12,088 nt of DNA from NCBI GenBank assembly GCA_900770265.1, contig CAAGJR010000029.1:1-12088 (forward strand). Direction: 5' to 3'. Of the stretch, positions 1-5,946 are shown piece after piece. The stretch is from an uncultured Acidaminococcus sp. (lineage in GTDB: Bacteria; Bacillota; Negativicutes; Acidaminococcales; Acidaminococcaceae). The notes under the pieces were generated by a model, which saw only the letters and a program-made list of their open reading frames with translations, made no database searches and was not told the origin of the DNA. Positions within the stretch are counted from its first letter, which is position 1. The number at the start of each line of letters is the position of its first letter. The position numbers and the translations under genes were made by a program.

Positions 1-3
1 AGC

Positions 4-195
4 TTAGATGGCGCGGGTTACCTTGCCGGAACGTAAGCAGCTGGTGCACACGTTGATGCTCTTCACTTCACCGTCTACCACCGCTTTAACCTTTTGAATG
101 TTAGGTTTCCAAGAACGTTTTACATGTCTATTGGAATGGCTGACGTTGTTACCGGACAGCTCACCTTTTTTGCAGATTTCACAGATGCATGCCAT
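4..195 (-). CDS. rpmB: 50S ribosomal protein L28
   Basis: This 63-residue protein is a structural component of the large ribosomal subunit. The N-terminal half carries the family signature with SHSNRHVKRSWKPN at residues 19-32, followed by a short beta region. Cys5-x-x-Cys8 and Cys50-x-x-Cys53 form two CxxC pairs, as in the zinc-binding form of L28. Length is normal for the family. The ATG at 193-195 is preceded by a near-perfect Shine-Dalgarno sequence (GAAGGAGGTG on the minus strand, 201-210). The gene is monocistronic as far as visible and diverges from recG, an arrangement common in Firmicutes. Its arginines are encoded by CGT, CGC or AGA and never by CGG, the opposite of its neighbours and typical of a highly expressed gene. 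The gene is complete; its terminator lies beyond the window edge. Confidence 0.97.
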   Translation of the reverse strand: MACICEICKKGELSGNNVSHSNRHVKRSWKPNIQKVKAVVDGEVKSINVCTSCLRSGKVTRAI

Positions 196-246
196 GGTCC
201 CACCTCCTTCAAGTTATAAGGCAATGCTAATTTTTTAAAACCAATG

Positions 247-276
247 TAGCTATTTTAACACAAAAGAGTTTATAAT
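247..276 (+). promoter_or_regulatory. Probable promoter of recG
   Basis: A perfect TATAAT lies at 271-276, about 30 bases before the recG start codon. The best -35 candidate is weak: TAGCTA at 247-252, 3 of 6 matches with an 18-base spacer. There is no extended -10 TG. The strength of this promoter is therefore uncertain, and the call rests mainly on the -10 box and its location. Confidence 0.42.
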
Positions 277-281
277 TGCAA
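252..281 (-). promoter_or_regulatory. Probable sigma-A promoter of rpmB
   Basis: Read on the minus strand, TTGCAA (281-276, 4 of 6 matches to TTGACA) is followed after 18 bases by TAAAAT (257-252, 5 of 6 matches to TATAAT). Transcription would start near 245, giving an untranslated leader of about 50 bases before the rpmB ATG. The surrounding DNA is AT-rich, unlike the flanking genes. The -35 box overlaps the proposed recG -10 box. Confidence 0.55.
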
Positions 282-312
282 GTAGAAACTAGGAGAAAAG
301 GAGAAATTCAAC

Positions 313-2376
313 ATGTGGTGGCAGGAACCAGTTACCAAACTCAAAGGCATCGGGCCCAAAAAGGCCCTGGAATTCGAAAACATCAACGTTGTGACCATCG
401 GCGATCTGCTGAACCATTTTCCCCGGCAGGGCTGCTACCTGGATTATTCCCATGTAAAGACCATCGCGGAGCTTGCCACGGACGGCTCCATGCAGCTGTT
501 CAGGGGGACCATCGTGCGGCTGAACAACCGGCGGAGCATGCGGAACATGAAATATGCCACCATCACGGTGGGGGACGGCACCGGCTTTGCGGAAATCGTG
601 CTGTTCGGGGCCCAGACCTACATGACCCGGGTGTACCATACCGGCGATGAAGTGTTCGTCATCGGCAAGGTGAACCTGGGGCGCACGGCGAAAAGCGTCA
701 CGGCGGCCAGCCTGAGCCATGTGAAGGACGAGAAGGCGGAAGCCCCGGGCATCCTGCCCACCTACGCCCTGTCCGGCAGCCTGACCCAGAACAATGTGCG
801 CAGCGCCGTGCGGCAGGCCCTGGCCCTGGCCCGGAAGGATCTGCCGGAATGCCTGCCGGAACCCCTGCTGCGGGCGAAGCACTTCCTGCCCCGGCTGGAG
901 GCCCTGGAGAACATCCACTTCCCCAAAAGCCAGGAACTGCTGGAAAGGGCCCGGCAGCGGTTCATCTTCGAGGAGCTGTTCTTTCTGCAGTGCGGCCTGC
1001 TGCACCACCGGGTGGAGATCAAGCGGGACAGCCGGGGCATCAAGATGGCCCACAGCGGCAGCCTGGTGGCGAAGGTGAAACAGCAGCTGGGCTTTGAACT
1101 GACGGACAGCCAGAAAAAAGCCTGGCAGGAGATCGATGACGATATGCAGAGCCCGGAACCCATGAACCGGCTGGTGCAGGGGGACGTGGGCAGCGGCAAG
1201 ACGGCTCTCGCCCTGCTGGCCCTGGCCAAGGCCGTGGAGAACGGCTACCAGGGCTGCCTCATGGCGCCTACGGAAATCCTGGCAGAACAGCATTACCAGG
1301 AAATGCAGAAGGTACTGGAACCGGCGGGCATCCGTACGGCGCTCCTTACCGGCGGGCTTACGGCCAAGCGGCGGCGGGAGGTGCTGGAGGGGCTGGCGGA
1401 CGGTTCCATCCAGGCCGTGGTGGGCACGTACGCCCTCATCCAGGACGCGGTGGTGTTCCACTCCCTGGCGCTGGCCATCACGGACGAACAGCACCGGTTC
1501 GGGGTGGCCCAGCGGGCGAAGCTGCAGGCCAAGAGCCAGTATGCGCCCCACGTGCTCATCATGACGGCCACGCCCATTCCCCGTACCCTGGCCCTGACCG
1601 TGTACGGGGACCTGGACGTGTCGCTGATGAAGGGCATGCCCCCGGGACGGAAACCGGTGCAGACCCTGTGCTACACCGAGGACAAACGGGCCGCTGTATA
1701 TAAAGGGCTGATCCACCAGATCCAGGAGGGGCACCAGGCCTATGTGGTGTGCCCCCTCATCGAGGAGAGCGAGGGCGTGGACGCCAAGGCGGCCTCCGAC
1801 CTGTACGACGAACTGACCCACGGGTACCTGAAGGGTATCCCCTGCGGACTGCTCCACGGCCGGCTGAAACCGGAGGAAAAGGACGCGGTCATGGAAAGCT
1901 TTGCCAAAAACGAGACGAAGGTACTCATCACCACCACGGTGGTGGAAGTGGGGGTGAATGTGCCCAACGCCACGCTGATGATCATCGAGGGGGCGGACCG
2001 GTTCGGCCTGGCCCAGATGCACCAGCTGCGGGGCCGTGTGGGCCGGGGCAGTGCTCAGTCCTACTGTGTGCTGCTCACGTCATCCACGAACCCGGTGACA
2101 TTGGAACGGCTGCAGATCATGCGCAGCTGCAGCGACGGGTTCCTGCTGGCGGAAAAGGACCTGGAGCTGCGGGGCGCCGGTCAGTTCTTCGGCCTGCGGC
2201 AGCACGGGCTGTCCGACCTGTACATCGCGGACATTTTGCGGGATACGGATACTCTGGTGGAAGCCCGGAAGGCGGCCCAGTGGGCCATGAACGACCCGAA
2301 AATCGCCAGAGAGGTGGAGCAGGCGGCAGCCACCACCCAGTTCGACGGCAGGTTCGAGAGGATTTTTAACGCATAA
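313..2376 (+). CDS. recG: ATP-dependent DNA helicase RecG
   Basis: RecG is a cytoplasmic superfamily 2 double-strand DNA translocase that reverses stalled replication forks and processes Holliday junctions. The 687 residues match the family length. The N-terminal third (about 1-240) is the wedge/OB-fold region, opening with a helix-hairpin-like KLKGIGPKKA. The helicase core follows. Walker A is GDVGSGKT at 290-297, motif II is the RecG-type DEQH at 391-394 followed by RFG, motif III is TATPIPRT at 418-425, and motif VI is QLRGRVGRG at 571-579. The C-terminal GAGQFFGLRQHG is the translocation-associated motif shared with Mfd. The ATG at 313 has GGAG at 300-303 and is close behind a TATAAT. All catalytic motifs are intact. 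The stop is followed within five bases by an intergenic repeat and then a terminator, so recG appears to be transcribed alone. Arginine codons are mainly CGG. Confidence 0.97.
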   Translation: MWWQEPVTKLKGIGPKKALEFENINVVTIGDLLNHFPRQGCYLDYSHVKTIAELATDGSMQLFRGTIVRLNNRRSMRNMKYATITVGDGTGFAEIVLFGAQTYMTRVYHTGDEVFVIGKVNLGRTAKSVTAASLSHVKDEKAEAPGILPTYALSGSLTQNNVRSAVRQALALARKDLPECLPEPLLRAKHFLPRLEALENIHFPKSQELLERARQRFIFEELFFLQCGLLHHRVEIKRDSRGIKMAHSGSLVAKVKQQLGFELTDSQKKAWQEIDDDMQSPEPMNRLVQGDVGSGKTALALLALAKAVENGYQGCLMAPTEILAEQHYQEMQKVLEPAGIRTALLTGGLTAKRRREVLEGLADGSIQAVVGTYALIQDAVVFHSLALAITDEQHRFGVAQRAKLQAKSQYAPHVLIMTATPIPRTLALTVYGDLDVSLMKGMPPGRKPVQTLCYTEDKRAAVYKGLIHQIQEGHQAYVVCPLIEESEGVDAKAASDLYDELTHGYLKGIPCGLLHGRLKPEEKDAVMESFAKNETKVLITTTVVEVGVNVPNATLMIIEGADRFGLAQMHQLRGRVGRGSAQSYCVLLTSSTNPVTLERLQIMRSCSDGFLLAEKDLELRGAGQFFGLRQHGLSDLYIADILRDTDTLVEARKAAQWAMNDPKIAREVEQAAATTQFDGRFERIFNA

Positions 2377-2380
2377 AGCA

Positions 2381-2427
2381 GTCACTGGTCACTGGTCACT
2401 AGCCGATGGATGCCAGCTGCCGCTGGC
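2381..2427 (-). repeat. Composite intergenic repeat, copy A (hairpin plus heptamers)
   Basis: On the minus strand this reads GCCAGC-GGCA-GCTGGC (2427-2412, a 6-bp stem with a 4-base loop). The 10-base linker ATCCATCGGC (2411-2402) follows, then three heptamers TAGTGAC, CAGTGAC, CAGTGAC (2401-2381). The same architecture with an identical linker length recurs at 5653-5699 and 5769-5822 on the plus strand. The heptamer end begins four bases after the recG stop, so the copy is antisense to recG. It carries no coding capacity. The mechanism of spread and any function are unknown. Confidence 0.88.
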
Positions 2428-2447
2428 TGCGATCTGGAGAAATTACT

Positions 2448-2487
2448 GAGGAATGTGTATCTATCGTTACACATTCCTTTTTCTTTT
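2448..2487 (+). terminator. Intrinsic terminator after recG
   Basis: AGGAATGTGTA (2449-2459) pairs with TACACATTCCT (2468-2478) in an 11-bp perfect stem with an 8-base loop. The stem runs into TTTTT, a C and TTTT at 2478-2487. This is a strong rho-independent terminator for recG. Confidence 0.88.
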
Positions 2488-2529
2488 GCGGGAAAACAGA
2501 AAATTTTCTGGCAAAAGCAGGAAAATCAG
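2483..2529. promoter_or_regulatory. Dyad-rich region upstream of fusA2, possible operator
   Basis: CAGAAAATTTTCTG at 2497-2510 is a perfect 14-bp palindrome. It is partly enclosed by the inverted pair CTTTTGC (2483-2489) and GCAAAAG (2511-2517), whose centre is offset by about 3.5 bases. A near-direct repeat also spans it: GCGGGAAAACAG (2488-2499) and GCAGGAAAATCAG (2517-2529). The region lies between the recG terminator and fusA2, where regulatory sites are expected. A repressor operator or a leader-RNA structure is possible. No known regulator box is recognised. Confidence 0.35.
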
Positions 2530-2535
2530 CCCCCT

Positions 2536-2584
2536 TTCCCGAAAAAGAGTACCATCGGGTAAAATTGGCGGCTCCTCCGGGAGC
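2536..2584 (+). promoter_or_regulatory. Tentative promoter and leader hairpin of fusA2
   Basis: TAAAAT at 2560-2565 is the best -10 candidate in the 136 bases before fusA2. The matching -35 position (2536-2541, TTCCCG) is poor, so confidence is low. Just downstream, GCTCC-TCCG-GGAGC (2571-2584) forms a small GC-rich hairpin that would sit at the 5' end of the transcript. It lacks a following T run and so is not a terminator. The fusA2 ribosome binding site AGGGGG (2611-2616) comes afterwards. Confidence 0.25.
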
Positions 2585-2623
2585 GTGCCTTAAAAAAGAC
2601 TACAGATCAAAGGGGGCTGTACA

Positions 2624-4702
2624 GTGAAAGAGTATACAGGCGATAAAATCAGAAACGTGGCAATCGTAGGGCACGGCGGCGCAGGGACCACTTCTCTGAC
2701 GGAGGCTCTGCTGTATCGCAGCGGTGCCATCAGCCGGATGTGCAAAGTGGAAGACGGCCAGACTACGACGGACTTCGAACCGGAAGAAATCAAACGGGGT
2801 GTGTCTGTCAGCGCCACCCTGGCCCCTGTAGAATGGCGGGATGTAAAGATCAACTTCATCGATACCCCGGGCTTCGCCGATTTCGTGGCGGAAGTGAAGG
2901 GGGCTTTCCGGGCTGTGGACAGCGTACTGATCGTGGTCAGCGCCACCAGCGGCGTGCAGATCGGTACGGAACAGTGCTGGAAGCTGGCCGAGGAAGCCGG
3001 TCTGCCCCGGCTGATCTTCGTGAACAAGATGGACCGGGAAAACGCCGATTACGACAACATCCTGGACAACCTGCGGGCCAAGATCGGCAAGCGGATCCTG
3101 CCTCTGGAACTGCCCCTGGGCAAGGAAGAGGACTTCTGCGGCGTCATCGACGTGTTCAACCAGAAAGCTTACAAGGGCAACGGCAACGGTGCCGACGAGA
3201 TCGAAGTGCCGGACGATCTGAAGGACTGGGTGCAGGACGCCCACGATAAAATGGTGGAAGCCGCGGTGGAAGCCGACGACGACATCATGGAAAAATACCT
3301 GGAAGGGGAAACCATTTCCGATGACGAAGTCATGAGCTGTCTGGTAAAGGGCATCCGCCAGGGCATCATCTTCCCGGTGCTGTGCGGCAGTGCCTTCAAG
3401 AACATCGGCCTGGGCCGGACCCTGTCCGCCATCGTGGATTATACGTTCCCGGCCGTCCTGAACGAATACCACGTGAAGGACCTGAAGACCGGCGAAACCG
3501 TGCGGCGTGACTCCAACGCCCCCATGGCGGCTCTGGTGTTCAAGACCACGTCCGACCCGTTCGTGGGCCGCATGAGCTTCGTGCGGGTGTTCTCCGGCAT
3601 CATCAAGGCGGACAGCACCGTGTACAACTCCAGCCGTGACGAAGTGGAAAAAGTGGGCGCCATCTGCACGCTGCGGGGCAAGACCCAGATCCCCATGAAG
3701 GCCATCGTGGCCGGGGATATCGGCGTCATCTCCCGCCTGCAGTTCACCATGACCGGCGATACCTTAAGCGACAAGAATGCACCGGTGCAGTTCGCACCCA
3801 TCGAATACCCGCTGCCCATGTACAGCCGGGCCATCTCTCCCAAGAAGAAGGGGGACGAGGACAAGATCGCTTCGGCCCTGGGCAAACTCATGGATGAAGA
3901 TCCCACGTTCATCGTCAGCCGGAACCCGGTGACGAAGGAAACCCTGATCAGCGGCATGGGGGACCAGCATCTGGAAATCCTCATGGAACGGATGAAACGG
4001 AAATTCGGCGTGGAAGCGGTGCTGCGGCCGCCCATGGTGGAATACCGGGAAACCATCCGGGGCAGTGCGGAAGTGGAAGGCAAGTACAAGAAACAGACCG
4101 GCGGCCATGGCCAGTACGGCGATGTGGTCATCCGGATGGAACCGCTGCCTCCGGGCTCCGGGTTCGTGTTCGAAGACAAGATCTTCGGCGGCGCCGTGCC
4201 CCGGCAGTACATCCCGGCGGTGGAAAAGGGCATGAAGGAATCCATGGAACACGGCATCCTGGCCGGGTATCCGGTGGTGGACCTGAAGATCACGCTGCTG
4301 GATGGGTCCTACCATACGGTGGACTCCTCGGAAATGGCCTTCAAGGTGGCCTCCCACATGGCCTTCCAGAAGGCAGCCGAGCAATCCAAGCCGGTTCTGA
4401 TGGAACCGTACTACAACCTGGATGTGTACTGTGATGAACGGACCACCGGGGACATCATTTCCGATTTGAACAGCAAACGGGGCCGGATCCTGGGCATGCA
4501 GACGGAAGATGACGGCCGGGCCTGCGTGAAGGCCCAGATCCCCTATGCAGAGATCCTGGATTACGCCGTGGATCTGCGGGCCCTGACCCAGGGCACCGGG
4601 TCCTTCGAAATGAAGTTCGACCACTACGAAGATGTACCGCCCAAACTGGCGGAAAAGATCATCGCCGAAGCCAACGCCAAGAAGGAAGAAGCGAAGAAAT
4701 AG
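2624..4702 (+). CDS. fusA2: Elongation factor G-like protein (EF-G-2 type paralogue)
   Basis: This 692-residue translational GTPase has the full EF-G domain order: G domain about 1-275, domain II to about 380, domain III to about 470, domain IV with the TGGHGQYGD loop, and domain V at the C-terminus. G4 is NKMD (134-137) and G5 is SA (256-257). The switch regions (DFEPEEIKRG, DTPGFADF at 80-87) resemble the paralogous EF-G-2 group rather than the main EF-G, which has DTPGH. The P-loop reads GHGGAGTT (16-23): the invariant lysine before the final threonine is replaced by threonine. This could weaken GTP binding or hydrolysis. The GTG start at 2624 has AGGGGG at 2611-2616. The gene is not beside rpsL/rpsG/tuf, so the housekeeping fusA is probably elsewhere. 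It is flanked by terminators on both sides and transcribed alone. In this family, ribosome-related roles are expected but the exact role is poorly defined. Confidence 0.9.
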   Translation: MKEYTGDKIRNVAIVGHGGAGTTSLTEALLYRSGAISRMCKVEDGQTTTDFEPEEIKRGVSVSATLAPVEWRDVKINFIDTPGFADFVAEVKGAFRAVDSVLIVVSATSGVQIGTEQCWKLAEEAGLPRLIFVNKMDRENADYDNILDNLRAKIGKRILPLELPLGKEEDFCGVIDVFNQKAYKGNGNGADEIEVPDDLKDWVQDAHDKMVEAAVEADDDIMEKYLEGETISDDEVMSCLVKGIRQGIIFPVLCGSAFKNIGLGRTLSAIVDYTFPAVLNEYHVKDLKTGETVRRDSNAPMAALVFKTTSDPFVGRMSFVRVFSGIIKADSTVYNSSRDEVEKVGAICTLRGKTQIPMKAIVAGDIGVISRLQFTMTGDTLSDKNAPVQFAPIEYPLPMYSRAISPKKKGDEDKIASALGKLMDEDPTFIVSRNPVTKETLISGMGDQHLEILMERMKRKFGVEAVLRPPMVEYRETIRGSAEVEGKYKKQTGGHGQYGDVVIRMEPLPPGSGFVFEDKIFGGAVPRQYIPAVEKGMKESMEHGILAGYPVVDLKITLLDGSYHTVDSSEMAFKVASHMAFQKAAEQSKPVLMEPYYNLDVYCDERTTGDIISDLNSKRGRILGMQTEDDGRACVKAQIPYAEILDYAVDLRALTQGTGSFEMKFDHYEDVPPKLAEKIIAEANAKKEEAKK

Positions 4703-4714
4703 AAATACAGAAAA

Positions 4715-4749
4715 GGAAGCTGTGGAGAAAATCCTTCACAGCTTCCTTT
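4715..4749 (+). terminator. Intrinsic terminator after fusA2
   Basis: GGAAGCTGTG (4715-4724) pairs with CACAGCTTCC (4737-4746). The stem extends inward by GAG/CTT with one G-U pair. AAAA precedes it and TTTAT follows. It begins 12 bases after the fusA2 stop. Its stem sequence is nearly the same as two later terminators (5732 and 7984). Confidence 0.8.
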
Positions 4750-4750
4750 A

Positions 4751-4759
4751 TGTTATAAT
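4751..4759 (+). promoter_or_regulatory. Extended -10 promoter of the EamA-type permease gene
   Basis: TGT-TATAAT (4751-4759) is a perfect extended -10 element. No convincing -35 exists, since that position falls in the terminator stem; extended -10 promoters can work without one. Transcription would start near 4766, giving a short leader that contains the AAGGAGGG site at 4779-4786. Confidence 0.5.
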
Positions 4760-4792
4760 AGAATCAATTTTTGCGCACAAGGAGGGCCTTCC

Positions 4793-5651
4793 ATGGGATT
4801 ATCTACGACCACCAAAGGCATCCTGGCTTCCGTCCTGGCGGTCCTGTTCTTTACCACCATGGATGTGGGTGGGGGCCAAGATGCTGATCCATATGGGCAC
4901 CGGGGAGATCACGTTCTTCCGGGGTCTGCTGGGACTGCTGTTTTTGCCGCTATTGGCCCGGCGGGAGGGCATTCCCGTATTTTCCGGCAGAGACCGGCTG
5001 CTGCTCCATTTGCGGGGCATCTTCGGCTGCGCCTGCCTGCTGTTCTTCTTTTACGCCCTCACAGGCTTGAAACTGGGGGACGCGGAGATCCTGACCCAGC
5101 TGTCGGCGTTCTTCATGTGCCTGCTGTCGCCGCTGTTCCTGAAAGCGAAGCTGGGGCGGAACGTGGTGCCCTGGCTGGTGCTGATTGCAGCCGGAGCGGC
5201 CATCGTACTCCAGGTGTGGAACTTCAGTTCCTTCAATGTCTTCGCCATCTTCGGCATCCTGTCGGCCCTGGCAGCGGCTGCGGCCTATGTGTGCATCGGC
5301 CGGCTGACGGAGCGGGGCGGCCATTCCCAGACGGAGCTGGTGTACTACTTCCAGGTGTACAGCATGCTGGGGGGCCTGCTGCTCATGGCCGGCGGGCAGG
5401 CCGTGTGGCCTCACGGCGTGGAATGGCTGTGGATCGTGGAACTGGCGGCGTCGGCCCTTCTGGGACAGGTGAGCCTTACCTGGAGCTGCACCCACATCCA
5501 TCCCACCATCATGAATTTCGTCATGTACACAGGCATCCTGTTCCACATCCTGGCCGGGTACCTGCTGTGGGGCGAACAGCTGAGCCTGTATTCCTGGGTG
5601 GGCGGCGCCCTGATCGTGGCAGGGAGTGTGCTGCTGATTTTGAAAAAATAA
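4793..5651 (+). pseudogene. EamA/DMT-family permease, broken by a +1 frameshift
   Basis: This encodes a drug/metabolite-transporter superfamily inner-membrane permease with two EamA repeats and about ten membrane helices; the substrate cannot be predicted. The reading frame opens at ATG 4793 behind AAGGAGGG (4779-4786) with a hydrophobic first helix (KGILASVLAVLFFTT). Around 4862-4876 the family-like sequence moves to another frame, continuing KMLIHMGTGEITFFRG and ending in WGEQLSLYSWVGGALIVAG at the stop 5649-5651. Removing one base from the five-G run at 4871-4875 joins the two parts as MDVGGAKMLI and gives about 285 residues, normal for the family. As written, the initiating frame stays open to 5725 but encodes non-hydrophobic sequence. 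Possible explanations are a sequencing error, a recent inactivating mutation, or slippage in the G run. The rest of the gene is intact, so any lesion is recent. A promoter and terminators isolate it as a single gene. Confidence 0.85.
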
Positions 5652-5652
5652 C

Positions 5653-5699
5653 GCCAGCGGCAGCTGGCTTCCTTTGGCCAGAGACCAGAGACCAGAGAC
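5653..5699 (+). repeat. Composite intergenic repeat, copy B
   Basis: GCCAGC-GGCA-GCTGGC (5653-5668) forms the hairpin, TTCCTTTGGC (5669-5678) is the 10-base linker, and three identical heptamers CAGAGAC fill 5679-5699. The element begins one base after the permease stop codon. The heptamer differs from copies A and C, but the hairpin, linker length and order are the same. Confidence 0.88.
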
Positions 5700-5708
5700 A
5701 TAGGGCGG

Positions 5709-5727
5709 CGTTAGCCGGCCGTTAGCC
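5709..5727. repeat. Short direct repeat CGTTAGCC
   Basis: CGTTAGCC occurs at 5709-5716 and again at 5720-5727, an 11-base period separated by GGC. It sits between composite repeat B and the next terminator. Each copy can form a tiny GGC/GCC hairpin. Function is unknown. Confidence 0.5.
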
Positions 5728-5731
5728 TAAA

Positions 5732-5764
5732 GGAGCTGTGAAATAATGATTCACAGCTCCTTAC
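5732..5764 (+). terminator. Hairpin terminator downstream of the permease gene
   Basis: GGAGCTGTGAA (5732-5742) pairs perfectly with TTCACAGCTCC (5750-5760) around the 7-base loop ATAATGA. The following tract (TTACATTT) is a weak T run, so termination may be inefficient. The stem closely matches those at 4715 and 7984. Confidence 0.65.
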
Positions 5765-5768
5765 ATTT

Positions 5769-5822
5769 GCCAGCGTGAGCTGGCTTCCATCGGCTAGTGA
5801 CTAGTGACTAGTGACCAGTGAC
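5769..5822 (+). repeat. Composite intergenic repeat, copy C
   Basis: GCCAGC-GTGA-GCTGGC (5769-5784) is the hairpin, TTCCATCGGC (5785-5794) is the linker, and four heptamers follow: TAGTGAC three times, then CAGTGAC (5795-5822). The stem is conserved while the loop differs from copies A and B. The array contains three CTAG tetramers and stop codons in all six frames. It abuts the next terminator directly at 5823. Confidence 0.9.
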
Positions 5823-5857
5823 GGGGTGTGAAAAAGTATTTTTTCACACCCCCTTTT
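5823..5857. terminator. Strong, probably bidirectional terminator before tkt
   Basis: GGGGTGTGAAAAA (5823-5835) pairs perfectly with TTTTTCACACCCC (5840-5852) around a 4-base loop. TTTT follows at 5854-5857. The A/T arms at the top of the stem and this tail insulate tkt from upstream transcription. A poly-T tail is present only on the plus side, so minus-strand termination is less sure. Confidence 0.75.
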
Positions 5858-5859
5858 CC

Positions 5860-5888
5860 TTGCTTTACCCACCCAAATAGCCTATAAT
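5860..5888 (+). promoter_or_regulatory. Sigma-A promoter of tkt
   Basis: TTGCTT (5860-5865) and a perfect TATAAT (5883-5888) are separated by exactly 17 bases. Transcription would start near 5895. This rules out the upstream in-frame ATG at 5893 as the translation start and gives a leader of about 50 bases with GGAGGG at 5931-5936. Confidence 0.7.
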
Positions 5889-5946
5889 CAAAATGAATGA
5901 TTGTGCACACTATTTTTTTCGAGCGTTAATGGAGGGAACTTTTTTC

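Noticed and set aside
289..2022. Long open frame antisense to recG, and similar long antisense frames over fusA2, tkt and ffh
   Set aside because: They mirror GC-rich codon structure of the real genes, have no ribosome binding sites and encode low-complexity His/Gly/Gln-rich sequence with no recognisable domain.
2571..2584. GC-rich hairpin before fusA2 as a terminator or attenuator
   Set aside because: The stem is only 5 bp and is followed by A-rich rather than T-rich sequence on the plus strand.
4632..4792. Upstream extension of the permease frame into the end of fusA2
   Set aside because: It overlaps fusA2 and the terminator, is highly basic and non-hydrophobic, and lacks a ribosome binding site. 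The frame only becomes permease-like after about 4876.
4862..4880. Programmed ribosomal frameshift in the permease gene
   Set aside because: There is no classic slippery heptamer with a downstream stimulatory structure that I can see, and EamA permeases are not known to use recoding; a mutation or sequence error is simpler.
5769..5822. CRISPR-like array
   Set aside because: The units are seven bases in direct tandem with no spacers, and no cas genes are nearby.
5893..5946. Upstream ATG for transketolase adding 18 residues
   Set aside because: It coincides with the predicted transcript start and has no ribosome binding site; ATG 5947 has GGAGGG and fits the family N-terminus.
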